This document shows positions 17,708-27,572 of a stretch of 64,000 nucleotides of DNA, piece after piece (position 1 is the first letter of the stretch; each line of letters opens with the position of its first letter). This DNA comes from Tatlockia sp. GTDB lineage: Bacteria > Pseudomonadota > Gammaproteobacteria > Legionellales > Legionellaceae. Below the pieces are notes generated by a model, which was not told where the DNA came from, did not search any database, and was given only the letters and a program-made list of their open reading frames with translations. The DNA lies in the NCBI GenBank assembly GCA_013697955.1, contig JACCVV010000012.1, positions 124,001 through 188,000 of the forward strand, written 5' to 3'. The translations under genes were made by a program, and so were the position numbers.

Positions 17708-20700
17708 TTAAAGTGTTACATCCTGGGTAAACAGAACACCGACACCAGTACCTGAATATACTTCAACCGTAGTTGGAGTGCTAAAATTCTGCTGCGCAGC
17801 TTGTGTAAAGGATTTTCCAACGGATGAAAAAGCGATGATTGCATTTTTCAATACCGAACGATTAATACCATTTTGTACAGTAATATTTTGTCCACCGCCT
17901 GTTCCACCGATTGATACTGTAGTATCTGCAGACTGAAATGCATTACCAATACCTTCCAAAAAGGACGCTGCAAACAAAGAACCATAACGTAATAAATAAT
18001 GGTGGTTTGTTTTACTTGATAAGGCTGTTCGAGCCGTATTTGCATCGATTGCATAGGCACTTACTGAAACGGTTCTGGGCGCTCCGGGTATTGAAAGAGT
18101 ATTGAAGCTAATGACCATCCTATCTGCATTAGTTGGAAGATTAAAAGAACCTATTAATTTAGCTCCTTTCAGCCTACCACTAACGATGGTTGCTAAAATG
18201 GGACCAGGCTCATCAGAATTTACGGAAGTATCAATGACTGCAAACAAAACATCTCCAGTTTTAATAACTGCAGCTTGATTGGCATTATTCGGTCCAGTAG
18301 CCATCGTAGTTGTTGTCGTTTGCTGCGTCTGCGTTACCCCTGTAGTTACTCCACCTGCTACTGGTCTACCCTTAACTTCGTTAGTTCCACTTATATAAGC
18401 CTGTGTGGAAATTCTCTGCCAATTTTGTAGCGATTGGGAAGCAGCACCTAACATTTCAGAGGTTCTTTGTTGGATTTTTTGTTGATAGCGTTGATCATTT
18501 AATTGTTGATTCTGTCTATTCATAATATTTTGCAACTGTCTTTCATTTTCAGCTTGGGCAGCGGCAGCAGCTGTAGTGGGCGCTTGTCCAGGTCCGGGTA
18601 ATGCGCCTGGAATCCCTGCTAAAGAGGATGGACCTTGGCCAGGTAAATTAAGTCCTCCCAAGCCTGCAACTGCCGAAATTTCAGCCTCACTGAAACCGGC
18701 ACTTCTTAGGTCTCCCGTCCCAAACCCTGCATTTACTAAATCTCTAGCTGAAAAACCTGCCTGACGCAAAGCCGCCGCTGTGAATCCCCCATCTCTTAAT
18801 TCCCGGGCGCTAAAGCCCGCATCTCGTAAGGCTCTGGCAGGAAAACCTGCAGCTCTTAAATCAGTGGCGCTAAAACCCGCATCTTTTAAATCTTTTGCAC
18901 TAAAACCAGCGTTTTTTAGATCCTGGGCACTAAAACCTGCGTTCTTGAGATCTTGTGCGCTAAAGCCAGCATTTTTGAGATCTTGCGCGCTGAAACCTGC
19001 GGCTCTAAGTTCAGCTGGACTGAAACCCGCATCTTTCAGATCAGCAGCATTAAATCCAGCAGCCTTAAGAGCTGAGGCATTAAATCCAGCATCCCTAAGC
19101 TCCCTTGCTGAAAATCCGGCAGCCTTGAGGTCGGCAGCATTAAAGCCTGCATTTTTTAATTCTGCAGCTGTAAATCCAGCATCTCTTAATTCTCTTGCAG
19201 TATATCCTGCAGCTTTCAATGCTGCGGCACTGCAGCCTAAAGTTTGCTTAATAGTAGCAGCCGATACTCCTGTGGCGCGGGCTGCTGTTAATGAAGCCAA
19301 ACTACAATCTGCTATTCTACCTGCTGCAATTACTGGTGCTGTTCTGACACCTTCAGCTGACAATTGCTGAGGTGTGAATCCGGTTTCTAATAATTCTTGA
19401 GGTGTAAAACCAGCATCAGATAATGCTTTAGGGCCATATCCACTATTCTTTAAAGTAGCGGGACTACAGCTATTTATTTCTCGAATTCGTCTTGCGGAAA
19501 CCTTTTGCCTGAATAATTCTCTAACCTTGGTGGGATCGCAGCCTGCTGCACGGATGGCATTATCGATTGCTGCCATCTGTGCAAGATTGGTTGCAGCTTG
19601 CGATGCGGCGTCTGCAATCTGGGCCGGATTAAATCCTGCATTTGCTAAATCTCTATCAGTAAATCCCGCTTCCTTCAGATTAACCGCAGAACAGCCAGCG
19701 TATTGTCTAATTAACTTTGCACTTACCCCAGCTAAACGTTCTTTTATTAATGCACCTGGGTCACAGCCTGTATTTTTAACGTCTGATGGAGTAATGCCCG
19801 GAGGCAGCTCGGATTCGGCAGCTGCAATTTCGCCTGGAGTAAAACCTATATTAGCTAAGTCCTCTGGCGTGAAACCAGCATTAAGCAAGTCTCTGGCAGA
19901 ATAGCCTCCTGCGCGAAGTTCCGTAGGAGTAAATCCAGCATTTTTTAAATCAGCTGCAGTAAAACCTGCATCTCTTAATTCTTGAGCATTAAAACCTGCT
20001 GCTTTGAGTTGAGCAGCACTACAACCACTGATGCGCCGTATCGCAGAAGCGGTGACACCTTGTGAACGTAATTTTCTTAAGGCCTCGGCTTGACAGCCCG
20101 CATTACGGACAGCATCTTCGCTTATTCCATTAGGCAAGCCACTTGCTTTAGCAATGTCAGCATCAGAAAACCCCGCCCCTTTTAATTCACCATCTGTAAA
20201 ACCACCATTTTTCATTTGTAGAGCAGTGAATCCAGCATTACGTAATTCACAGGCATCAAACCCGCACAGTCTAAGCCTTCCCGCACTAAACCCTACATCC
20301 TTTAATTGTCGAGCATTAAATCCAGCGGCTCTTAGCTCCTTACAGGAGCATATTTGTATAAGATTTGGAATCGGATATCCATTAGCTTTTAACTGTGTAC
20401 AACTGCAAGCAGCCTTTACATCAGCGGCGGTAGCGCCTTCATTGACGACCTGAGCTACGCTTTCCTTACTACAGCTGCTATTTTGCAGAGCTTGCAACCA
20501 AGCATTACGTTGAGCTCCGGCCTCATCCTCACGAGCTAAGGTTGCAAAACCAACACCTCCTTGGCCAGCAACTGGTACACCAATAGGCTGGACGCCCTGC
20601 CCTAATGTTTGAGTGCGAATTATTGTCGGTATAGCGCTAGACCCTGATTGCAAAGCTGTTGAAGCTTGTTCCACATTCTGCATTTGCTGGAGTTTTGCAT

Positions 20701-20908
20701 ATTGAACGGTTGGATTGAGAGCACCGGGAATCGATTGGATCCCTGGAGTTCCGGTTATAGTCGCTCCAGATGTCACATCGGTATTCGATCGCAATTTATA
20801 AATACCGATAACAACTGCTATTAAAAGTAATATGGCTGTAAAAATAATAATTACCCGAGTACGAGTATTAGTAAAAAGCGATTTAAGATTCTCTTTTCTG
20901 CCTGCCAT
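17708..20908 (-). CDS. icmE: IcmE/DotG, VirB10-like core channel protein with decapeptide repeats
   Basis: Core-complex channel protein spanning the periplasm. The 1066-residue product has one N-terminal transmembrane helix (about residues 18-38). From about residue 190 to 757 it carries a long array of decapeptides of the type AGF-(S/T/N)-A-x-(D/E)-L-(K/R)-x. The C-terminal VirB10-like domain begins around residue 850 (VIKTGDVLFAVIDTSVNSDE). The repeat array is broken at intervals by cysteine-bearing linkers of the form GC...GVSA..I....GCSAA. Three adjacent copies of AQDLKNAGFS are identical in protein. The ORF starts 3 bases after the icmK stop. Confidence 0.97.
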   Translation of the reverse strand: MAGRKENLKSLFTNTRTRVIIIFTAILLLIAVVIGIYKLRSNTDVTSGATITGTPGIQSIPGALNPTVQYAKLQQMQNVEQASTALQSGSSAIPTIIRTQTLGQGVQPIGVPVAGQGGVGFATLAREDEAGAQRNAWLQALQNSSCSKESVAQVVNEGATAADVKAACSCTQLKANGYPIPNLIQICSCKELRAAGFNARQLKDVGFSAGRLRLCGFDACELRNAGFTALQMKNGGFTDGELKGAGFSDADIAKASGLPNGISEDAVRNAGCQAEALRKLRSQGVTASAIRRISGCSAAQLKAAGFNAQELRDAGFTAADLKNAGFTPTELRAGGYSARDLLNAGFTPEDLANIGFTPGEIAAAESELPPGITPSDVKNTGCDPGALIKERLAGVSAKLIRQYAGCSAVNLKEAGFTDRDLANAGFNPAQIADAASQAATNLAQMAAIDNAIRAAGCDPTKVRELFRQKVSARRIREINSCSPATLKNSGYGPKALSDAGFTPQELLETGFTPQQLSAEGVRTAPVIAAGRIADCSLASLTAARATGVSAATIKQTLGCSAAALKAAGYTARELRDAGFTAAELKNAGFNAADLKAAGFSARELRDAGFNASALKAAGFNAADLKDAGFSPAELRAAGFSAQDLKNAGFSAQDLKNAGFSAQDLKNAGFSAKDLKDAGFSATDLRAAGFPARALRDAGFSARELRDGGFTAAALRQAGFSARDLVNAGFGTGDLRSAGFSEAEISAVAGLGGLNLPGQGPSSLAGIPGALPGPGQAPTTAAAAAQAENERQLQNIMNRQNQQLNDQRYQQKIQQRTSEMLGAASQSLQNWQRISTQAYISGTNEVKGRPVAGGVTTGVTQTQQTTTTTMATGPNNANQAAVIKTGDVLFAVIDTSVNSDEPGPILATIVSGRLKGAKLIGSFNLPTNADRMVISFNTLSIPGAPRTVSVSAYAIDANTARTALSSKTNHHYLLRYGSLFAASFLEGIGNAFQSADTTVSIGGTGGGQNITVQNGINRSVLKNAIIAFSSVGKSFTQAAQQNFSTPTTVEVYSGTGVGVLFTQDVTL
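18690..19230 (-). repeat. Tandem 30-bp coding repeats in dotG
   Basis: About 18 consecutive 30-bp units in phase with the reading frame, each encoding one decapeptide of DotG. Units between about 18870 and 18990 are the most alike, encoding AQDLKNAGFS three times in a row. In-frame gain or loss of units would change channel-protein length without breaking the gene. Confidence 0.85.
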
Positions 20909-20911
20909 TTA

Positions 20912-22156
20912 TTATAACCCTTCTACCTTGAGCTGCATGACCTTTCCATGCCAGGAAACCAATAATACTGGTGATTTTTGCATCTCATAAGCATGCATAC
21001 CATCAGCACTTGTCATACTTCCAATCCAACCAGGAGATAAGATAGTGAGATTTGTCCTCACATACATTTTATTATTAAGTAACCACGCCCTTGCATCCCC
21101 GCCGCTTACAGTCAGGCGCTGACTTCCTGCTGGCGGTACGCCATCTAAAACGTGCAGAAGCACATCATTAGCGCTTGGTGGAATTCCTTCTTCTAAAGGC
21201 ATTCGCTTTGCATGAGGACCATAGCCTTGAATTCTCAAATCAACGCGGTAATCAACTGCTTTCTGACCAGGTATAAGCGTTAACATAACTGGCGTATTTA
21301 AACCTCTTAATCTAACAGCAAGATTTCCATAATTGTATATTTTCATTGCTTGTATCATTAGCGTGTTGGAGGTTTTATCCCATTCAATATTAAAAGAAGA
21401 AGGATCACCTAGATCATAAGCACTTATAGGCCAAGGTGCGCCAGTTGAGTCAAGAAATACCAGTGAAGACACAAAGCCCTGTGATAAACGGATAACCGGC
21501 GGAGTCGAGCCTGGCGACAGGTTTACCATTTGTGAGGTCGCAGTGGGCTTGGGTGGAGTTCCAGCGGTTGAGGTTTGTGCGAATTCCTGAGATTTATAAA
21601 TTTGCTTCAAACGAATAATTTGCTCTGGAGTAAGTGGAAATAAAGACTTAGTTACTTCGTCAAAGGATTTAAGATCAATTAAGGCGTTATCAGCATCAGT
21701 TAAGGGTGCGTTTGCAGGCGCATTTTGTTGCTGTTGCTGCTGTTGCTGCGGTAAAGTGGGATTGTTAGTTGGAGTTACAGGCGCGGGAACAACACCAGTA
21801 GGTGCTGGTCTGGTAGTTAAGGTGGTGGTTGTTCTGGTTTGCGTATTGCCGGCTGCGGCAGCAGTTTGAGGGGTACCTGGCGGCGTTAAGCTTTGTTGCA
21901 AAAGACGAAGTTGTTGAAGAGCTTGCCTGGCTGAGTCGGTATCGTTTGCCGCCTGTGTTGAAATTTGCACCAAGCTCAGGGTAAATAAAATAGCTAATTT
22001 CCCGTAATTAAACCTGAGATTACGGCTGCATCGTTCTACATGAAAAATACAACTTTTTAAACCAGGGGCAAAAGAACTAATCGCAGCGTCCAGCAATCGC
22101 CGTTCCTTTATCAGGATTAGATTTTCGACCCACCCTAATAGTAATTTCTTTTTCAT
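20912..22156 (-). CDS. icmK: IcmK/DotH, outer-membrane core component
   Basis: DotH forms the outer-membrane ring of the Dot/Icm core with DotC and DotD. The ATG overlaps the icmL stop (ATGA), which supports this start and coupling. The signal peptide hydrophobic core (KLAILFTLSLVQISTQA) only begins at about residue 53. No other ATG, GTG or TTG lies close to it, so there is an unusual 50-residue basic leader. A low-complexity Thr/Pro/Gln region with eight glutamines (residues 137-144) precedes the conserved C-terminal domain. Confidence 0.95.
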   Translation of the reverse strand: MKKKLLLGWVENLILIKERRLLDAAISSFAPGLKSCIFHVERCSRNLRFNYGKLAILFTLSLVQISTQAANDTDSARQALQQLRLLQQSLTPPGTPQTAAAAGNTQTRTTTTLTTRPAPTGVVPAPVTPTNNPTLPQQQQQQQQNAPANAPLTDADNALIDLKSFDEVTKSLFPLTPEQIIRLKQIYKSQEFAQTSTAGTPPKPTATSQMVNLSPGSTPPVIRLSQGFVSSLVFLDSTGAPWPISAYDLGDPSSFNIEWDKTSNTLMIQAMKIYNYGNLAVRLRGLNTPVMLTLIPGQKAVDYRVDLRIQGYGPHAKRMPLEEGIPPSANDVLLHVLDGVPPAGSQRLTVSGGDARAWLLNNKMYVRTNLTILSPGWIGSMTSADGMHAYEMQKSPVLLVSWHGKVMQLKVEGL

Positions 22157-22794
22157 GAACCAATTCCACCACTTGCAGGGCCTACGACAAATTGAGATAT
22201 ACCAATACCACGAGGAGAATTCAATGTGGAGACTCGAGTTATTAGCATAGTAACGACATTATTTTGTTGAGAAAATTCACTAGCACTTTGATAGGTTACT
22301 AAAATCGGCATTTGCACCCGCCATGAATAAACACCATTCAACAAACCTTTTTGCAGGATTATAGGCGCTCGCGTAGCAACAGCGGATACTATTAATTTTT
22401 TTGCTTTTACTGCATCCAGGTTATTTGATGCCTGCAAAGCATTAAGGAACTGTGACCAACCTTCAGCTGTAAAAAAGCCCGAAGAAGCTTGCAATTCATC
22501 GCGATAATTCACGAAATTATAAGTAAAGGCAGCAATTGCTGCCTGATTTGCCCATTGTAAAACCGCTGAATCCGATTGGTTGGGTTCGTTTAAAGGGAAT
22601 AAAGGCGTAATTCGGCCGCTAATTGAGGTTGCAAAATATTTTGGTTCTGGTGGATGGGTTAAAAAATACACTAAAAGAGAGGTCAATATAAAATTAACTA
22701 GTATTGAGATTAATAACGCAATCATGGTCTTTCGTTGACCGTCGCGGTAAAAGTCGTTTCGAAGCGTGACAGCTGTCAAAGGGTCTTGAGCCAT
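22153..22794 (-). CDS. icmL: IcmL/DotI, inner-membrane component
   Basis: A 213-residue protein with one N-terminal transmembrane helix (about residues 25-45) and a periplasmic VirB8-like domain. Together with DotJ it forms an inner-membrane complex in L. pneumophila. The start has an AGGA site. It overlaps icmK by 4 bp and follows icmM by 11 bp. Confidence 0.96.
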   Translation of the reverse strand: MAQDPLTAVTLRNDFYRDGQRKTMIALLISILVNFILTSLLVYFLTHPPEPKYFATSISGRITPLFPLNEPNQSDSAVLQWANQAAIAAFTYNFVNYRDELQASSGFFTAEGWSQFLNALQASNNLDAVKAKKLIVSAVATRAPIILQKGLLNGVYSWRVQMPILVTYQSASEFSQQNNVVTMLITRVSTLNSPRGIGISQFVVGPASGGIGS

Positions 22795-22805
22795 AATATC
22801 CTCAA

Positions 22806-23090
22806 TTAGTCCGGTATCATTTTTACTGTGTTATCATCAGGAGGGTCAGCCTCCAATAAGGGAACTGTCGAATAATTCCGCTGATCTAGCGCCTTTAATT
22901 GCACAGGAGGTGTTATACCACTTGTCGCATAAAAAGCACGCTTTGGTTGATTAAAATATAAATAATATATGCCTAGGCTTAATAGAAAATTAAGTAATAA
23001 AGAAATTATCAGTCCTTTTCCAGCCATACGATAAGTGCGGACATAGAAGGATTTAGAACTTATTATTTTATTCCAAGCTTCAGAAGCCAT
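22806..23090 (-). CDS. icmM: IcmM/DotJ, inner-membrane partner of IcmL
   Basis: A 94-residue protein from the ATG at 23090, which is preceded by GGGG at 6 bases. A TTG five codons earlier would overlap icmN and is less likely. It resembles the N-terminus of IcmL, with a transmembrane helix and the motif YRMAGKGLIISLLLNFLLSL, and lacks the large periplasmic domain. This matches DotJ, the short paralogue that pairs with DotI. Confidence 0.93.
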   Translation of the reverse strand: MASEAWNKIISSKSFYVRTYRMAGKGLIISLLLNFLLSLGIYYLYFNQPKRAFYATSGITPPVQLKALDQRNYSTVPLLEADPPDDNTVKMIPD

Positions 23091-23101
23091 TAAATCCCCA
23101 A

Positions 23102-23677
23102 TCAAACAATAGCGTTTCTAAAAGTAATCTCAATACGTGAATTTAAATTTTTGTCACCAATGTCAGAGTGAACCATAATCGGCTTCTCCGCACCTGCTCC
23201 CTCAGTAAATATGAAGCGACTGTCTACTCCCTGCATCCATAAATAATCTGCAACCGCTCTGGCTCTTGCTGCTGTGAGCGCCAGTTCACGCTTGGGAGAT
23301 CCATATTTACCTGTATAACTGGTTATATTGATAGCCACTTTACGAAATTGTTTTAAAAAAGCGACTACATTATTTAATAGTCCGTAAGAACCCCAGGTCA
23401 ACTGTGGTGATTGATTAGGAAAAAGTGCTCCGGAGGGTATACTTATCAAATAATCCTGGCCAATCGTTATGACTGATACACCACAGCGAGATAAGCTTTT
23501 TTGAAGCTGTATGACAGCTTTATCATCAGCACCCCTTACTTTGTAGGGTAATCTTAAACGATTTTCCGGAGGATAATAAATTTTTGTCTTGCATCCCAGT
23601 ATGAGTAAGAATGCAAGCAGAGTGGCATGCCATGTTGAAAAAACAAAAAAACCAACACGCAATCGTCTCACTACCAC
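23102..23677 (-). CDS. icmN: IcmN/DotK lipoprotein with OmpA-like domain
   Basis: A 191-residue outer-membrane lipoprotein. The signal peptide ends in a lipobox LILGC (about residues 25-29). The C-terminal half is an OmpA-type peptidoglycan-binding domain (RELALTAARARAVADYLWMQ and NSRIEITF). DotK links the Dot/Icm core to the cell wall. The start is a GTG, either at 23677 or two codons later; both have plausible ribosome-binding sites. It is the first gene after a 311-bp gap, so a promoter for icmN-icmB probably lies there. Confidence 0.93.
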   Translation of the reverse strand: MVVRRLRVGFFVFSTWHATLLAFLLILGCKTKIYYPPENRLRLPYKVRGADDKAVIQLQKSLSRCGVSVITIGQDYLISIPSGALFPNQSPQLTWGSYGLLNNVVAFLKQFRKVAINITSYTGKYGSPKRELALTAARARAVADYLWMQGVDSRFIFTEGAGAEKPIMVHSDIGDKNLNSRIEITFRNAIV

Positions 23678-23988
23678 CTCTCAACCTTAATTAATAAAAA
23701 CAATCCGCGTATCTAAAATTAATCAAATTATCTTATTCTGACATCTTGTTAAGAATGAAGAAATTCATTGACCGAGTATGCTGATACGCAACGTTTAAAG
23801 AGCTTTTTCTGGATTAAATTAAATATTCCCAACTAATATGAAATAAAAACATACTAATCAGCGCGTTACAAGAAATTATTAAAAAATCCAGTAAATAGGA
23901 GGAGAATGAGAGCAAAAATTGACCTTAAATTTCATTAGAACGAGATGTATATTGAAAGCTTCATTATTTGGATTCATTTATAACTGGA
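23678..23988. other. 311-bp gap between icmO and icmN
   Basis: The longest non-coding stretch inside the icm block. It is AT-rich and holds no open reading frame of note. Its position makes it the likely site of a promoter for icmN and the genes after it. I could not settle on a convincing -35/-10 pair or a regulator box, and I see no repeat or RNA gene. Confidence 0.5.
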
Positions 23989-26328
23989 TTACTCTTCTGA
24001 TTTAGCCATCGCTTTGTCACGTTCACTGACAATTTTTCCACTGAGCCCTTGGACTAAAAGAGAAAGATCCTCGCTAGAAATATAATCTCTTTCTACGGGC
24101 GGATAACTGGTGGCAGACTGGAAGTCTTTAATTAATTCATTGGCAACAGTTCCGGCATATTTATCCTTAGCGCCGCTTAGGCGTTCAATAACTGACAAAT
24201 AATCCCTTGTCTCATTAATCGGCAAGAGAGGCATGGAGAACTGTTCCACATCTTTGACAAGCAGTGGTAAACCGTTAGCTGCTGTGCGGAGTTTACTGAA
24301 AATAGTCAAGGCGCCCTCTTCTTCTTCAACTATAAGTTCTTCGACGGGTTCTGGTTCATTATGACTGTGGAAGGCCAATAAGGCTGCAACACCGCGCTCG
24401 ATAGGCTCAGATACTGTTGACTGGCGCAAAGCGGCAGTTATCAAATTAATTTCTTCAGTATCTACTTCTTTTTCGATAGACAAATCCCCGCTATCAATAA
24501 TTTTTTGAAAACCGGCTAGTTGTTTTTGTAATTTATTTAAATAATCATCTGGTGGCGGTTCTACTTTTAAGAATTGATTAAGTTTTAGTCGCTTAACCGG
24601 AGTTGGATTCGCATAAAACATGCGAGCCCGAACAATTTTAGATCTGAAGAAAATATGTGCTTCACCCTCAGTCTGATCTTTCAAGTCAAGTAAATCAATA
24701 CGCGCTCTTTTTTCGAATGAAGAACTTTTTGTATCCATATAACTATTAGCTATGCTTGAATCTTTAGTCTGGAATGAATCAACTTTGGTTACGTAGGCTT
24801 CGCCCGCAGTCTTGGTAAAGAAGTCCCAGGTTTCGGTTGGGTCTTCAAGTTTCATACAAATTTTTATGTTGGTATTCGCACCAATTGAAGCAGCTTCTTC
24901 TTTTGATGCCTTCTGGAATGCAGGTAAATCTTGTCCAGCAAAGATTGCAGAGAAACCTAGTGAACGTGCTTGCGCTGGCACTACTGCGAAACCTTGTACT
25001 GCGTAATACCCATATTCATCCAAAATACACATATAAGGAGTTGGAGCATTGGTTGGTTTGCGTAAAATAACATCACGGTAGTCGCCTTCAACCTGGTCGC
25101 CCAAGCCAGCAGCCATCATAGCTTTAAGTGAGGAGACGATTACCTTCCCTAAATTAGATAACTCGTCAGGTGATTTTTCTAAAGCAGGAAGCAACACGAC
25201 AAGAATTCGTCGATTAAGGACAACATCTTTGAAATCCACTTCTGCCAAATTGGTTCTTATGATATGGCCATAAGTATCCGCTAAAGATGAAAATACGCGA
25301 ACCAGCTGCATGGTAATAAAACCATGCTGCTCTAAAACCTGGGACACTTGTTTGCCCTTTTTTTCTTTGTTATAACCAGGCAAATTAAACACATAGTTTC
25401 GTATGGGGTCAGTTACTAACTTGGGTACGGATTCAATATTCAGACTTTCCTGATCATCGCGTGGAAACACTTTATCTAAAACAATTGCTTCAATTCGCGC
25501 TAAATCAAAATAGTTACGTATTGTATTTGCATCCAGTAAAATAGCACCCTCATCACGCATATATACAAGTAATTTCATCAAAGCTTCAACGAAAGATATA
25601 GCTCGGTTTTTCCACATATCGCCATCTGAAGATTGACCAGATGAACCCATCAAACTGACCACAAGCTGAGTTAGCATAGAGGATGAGCCTTGGCAGAATG
25701 GGTTTAATGTATTAGATAAACGTTTTTCTTGAGGACCAATAATATCTCTGGCTCCAGTCATGAAGTTTATTAGCAATAAATCATCTTCACGCCCCATGCT
25801 GCGTACCATCGAGAATATCTTGGCATAAAGTGAGTTATCGCCCTTTCCATCAACATAAATGAAACCGCTGGCCTGAACTAAAGCATTGTAGGCTAATGAA
25901 ACCAAGGCTTCTGTTTTACCACTACCAGTAGAGCCGAAGATTAAGGCATGGGTTCGTAAATCTTCATTTGCGAACCAAAGCTCTTCACCTGTTTTACGAT
26001 CATTTCCAAAGAAAGCGATTCCTCGCGCAACATTCGGCGTCCCTATTCCAGGTTTTAAGTCATTATAATCTTTAACACGCGCTACTTGAGGTAGCCTGAA
26101 TGGCAATTTTTGTTTGCGTGAATAACTGAAGAGGAAGCAAAATAAACCGATGACTAATATAAGACTGGCTAACTCAGAAATGTAATAAGCAATAGCCCCA
26201 AGCGAAACCAGTACTATTGAAATATTAGTAGGATCAGAAAAAAAATCACTCATCCTTTGACCAAAGGTACGAGTGTCTCGCAACAATAAGGTAGGATCTA
26301 TTTCATGTCGAGAATCAATACCACGCAT
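23989..26328 (-). CDS. icmO: IcmO/DotL, type IV coupling protein
   Basis: VirD4-like ATPase that receives substrates through IcmS-IcmW and DotN. The 779-residue protein begins MRGIDSRHEIDPTLLLRDTR, as in known DotL. It has two N-terminal membrane helices (about residues 36-68) and Walker A GSTGSGKT at residues 132-139. The DEYGYY-type Walker B lies in MCILDEYGYYAVQGF. The C-terminal 200 residues form the acidic helical tail that binds DotN, IcmS-IcmW and LvgA in L. pneumophila. Its start overlaps the icmP stop. Confidence 0.97.
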   Translation of the reverse strand: MRGIDSRHEIDPTLLLRDTRTFGQRMSDFFSDPTNISIVLVSLGAIAYYISELASLILVIGLFCFLFSYSRKQKLPFRLPQVARVKDYNDLKPGIGTPNVARGIAFFGNDRKTGEELWFANEDLRTHALIFGSTGSGKTEALVSLAYNALVQASGFIYVDGKGDNSLYAKIFSMVRSMGREDDLLLINFMTGARDIIGPQEKRLSNTLNPFCQGSSSMLTQLVVSLMGSSGQSSDGDMWKNRAISFVEALMKLLVYMRDEGAILLDANTIRNYFDLARIEAIVLDKVFPRDDQESLNIESVPKLVTDPIRNYVFNLPGYNKEKKGKQVSQVLEQHGFITMQLVRVFSSLADTYGHIIRTNLAEVDFKDVVLNRRILVVLLPALEKSPDELSNLGKVIVSSLKAMMAAGLGDQVEGDYRDVILRKPTNAPTPYMCILDEYGYYAVQGFAVVPAQARSLGFSAIFAGQDLPAFQKASKEEAASIGANTNIKICMKLEDPTETWDFFTKTAGEAYVTKVDSFQTKDSSIANSYMDTKSSSFEKRARIDLLDLKDQTEGEAHIFFRSKIVRARMFYANPTPVKRLKLNQFLKVEPPPDDYLNKLQKQLAGFQKIIDSGDLSIEKEVDTEEINLITAALRQSTVSEPIERGVAALLAFHSHNEPEPVEELIVEEEEGALTIFSKLRTAANGLPLLVKDVEQFSMPLLPINETRDYLSVIERLSGAKDKYAGTVANELIKDFQSATSYPPVERDYISSEDLSLLVQGLSGKIVSERDKAMAKSEE

Positions 26329-27461
26329 TAGGGTTGTAACTCCTGCATTTCTTTAGGTGTTAATTTTACTTCTTTGACTGCGCCTTCAAGTGCTTTTATC
26401 GCTTCATCAATCATGGGAACTAAGCAACGCCTTCCCATTTCTTTTTCAGCGCGCCAGTGGGCAAAAGGACCACCCACTTCAGCAAAGGGGGTTTGTCTGC
26501 CTATACTATTAAGCATATACCATAATCGTCTGTCCATAGGTTTTAACCAGAGAAATTCTGAGGTTGGAACTACTCCATCATCTCTTGAGCCTTCCAATAG
26601 GGAAGCAAGTACTGTCAAAAGATAGGCGTGTTTGGCTAAAATTTCCTGGACGTTTTCAGCATTTTGATATTTTTTTAGTACTGCTCGCGCCACACTAAAA
26701 TCCGGTTTCCCAGCAGTTGAAGTTTTATCAAGCGTTTCCAAAATTAGTTTGGCTGAATCTCTATCTCTATTCATACGTGCCATGAAAACAGCAGCGAGCG
26801 TGTAAGCCTGAGGTGGGCAGCGTTCAAAGCCATCCCAGTAAGGACCTAATTGAAGAGTAAAAACTCGTTTTGCATCTCCTTTTCGTATGCCCGCAGTCAT
26901 CTCCTGTCCTGGAACAGGGTTATCTAAAAGTACGTCATCCTTTTTCAGTAAATGATATTTGCGAGCGAACTCCATAGGAGTTAAAGCCATAGCCCAAGGG
27001 CCCTTACTGACATCTTCATTGGTCAAATCTTCTTTAACAATCGGCATAATCGCCAGCCAATTATGTTGCTCCTGGGAGCGCAATGTTTTCATGCTATGCG
27101 TTTTACGGAATTTCAAAGTAATATTTGATTTGTAAAGAAAAATAGCAGAAATCACAAGAAGAACTATTACGGGATAACGAATATAATCACCTACTGAACG
27201 CGTTAAGGCTACAAATTGATCCCAGTCCACGGTAGCCGGATCGATCGTTTGCATTAGATATACATTGCTTTCAAGATGTGGGTTAGTAATGAACAAAGAG
27301 ACCAGTTTTGCTTGGAGAATATTTAAATAGAATACAAAAGCTACGATATATTGATGCGCAGTCTTCCAAACGATAAATGCGGTAATAAATATCAGCACTG
27401 TAATCCAAACAGGTGCCATTGAATTATCACCGCCGCCTTGCTGCTGTTGCTGTTGAGCCAT
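26328..27461 (-). CDS. icmP: IcmP/DotM, coupling complex membrane protein
   Basis: Inner-membrane partner of DotL whose cytoplasmic domain recognises glutamate-rich secretion signals in L. pneumophila. The 377-residue product begins with a Gln-rich stretch, followed by a helix (about residues 16-38) and a second helix (about residues 92-110). The large domain contains GPWAMALTPMEFARKY and LWYMLNSIGRQTPFAEVGG. The stop overlaps the icmO start codon. Confidence 0.96.
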   Translation of the reverse strand: MAQQQQQQGGGDNSMAPVWITVLIFITAFIVWKTAHQYIVAFVFYLNILQAKLVSLFITNPHLESNVYLMQTIDPATVDWDQFVALTRSVGDYIRYPVIVLLVISAIFLYKSNITLKFRKTHSMKTLRSQEQHNWLAIMPIVKEDLTNEDVSKGPWAMALTPMEFARKYHLLKKDDVLLDNPVPGQEMTAGIRKGDAKRVFTLQLGPYWDGFERCPPQAYTLAAVFMARMNRDRDSAKLILETLDKTSTAGKPDFSVARAVLKKYQNAENVQEILAKHAYLLTVLASLLEGSRDDGVVPTSEFLWLKPMDRRLWYMLNSIGRQTPFAEVGGPFAHWRAEKEMGRRCLVPMIDEAIKALEGAVKEVKLTPKEMQELQP

Positions 27462-27503
27462 CTGCTATTTTCTAAAAGAGGGAATTAATAATTTCAAGTA
27501 TAT

Positions 27504-27521
27504 ACCCAGTTTAAGCTGGGT
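27504..27521. other. Perfect hairpin between icmQ and icmP
   Basis: ACCCAG-TTTAAG-CTGGGT forms a six-pair perfect stem with a six-base loop in the 111-bp icmQ-icmP gap. No T-run follows on the minus strand, so it is not a classic terminator. It may be an RNA processing or stability element, or a regulator site. Confidence 0.35.
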
Positions 27522-27572
27522 GCGAGTTAAAGGACTATTTAAGCTTAAGATGCGCTTCTCAGCCTTAACTCC

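Noticed and set aside
18576..19370. Plus-strand open frames opposite dotG
   Set aside because: Their proline/alanine-rich repeats are the antisense of the decapeptide repeats; dotG is the clear gene.
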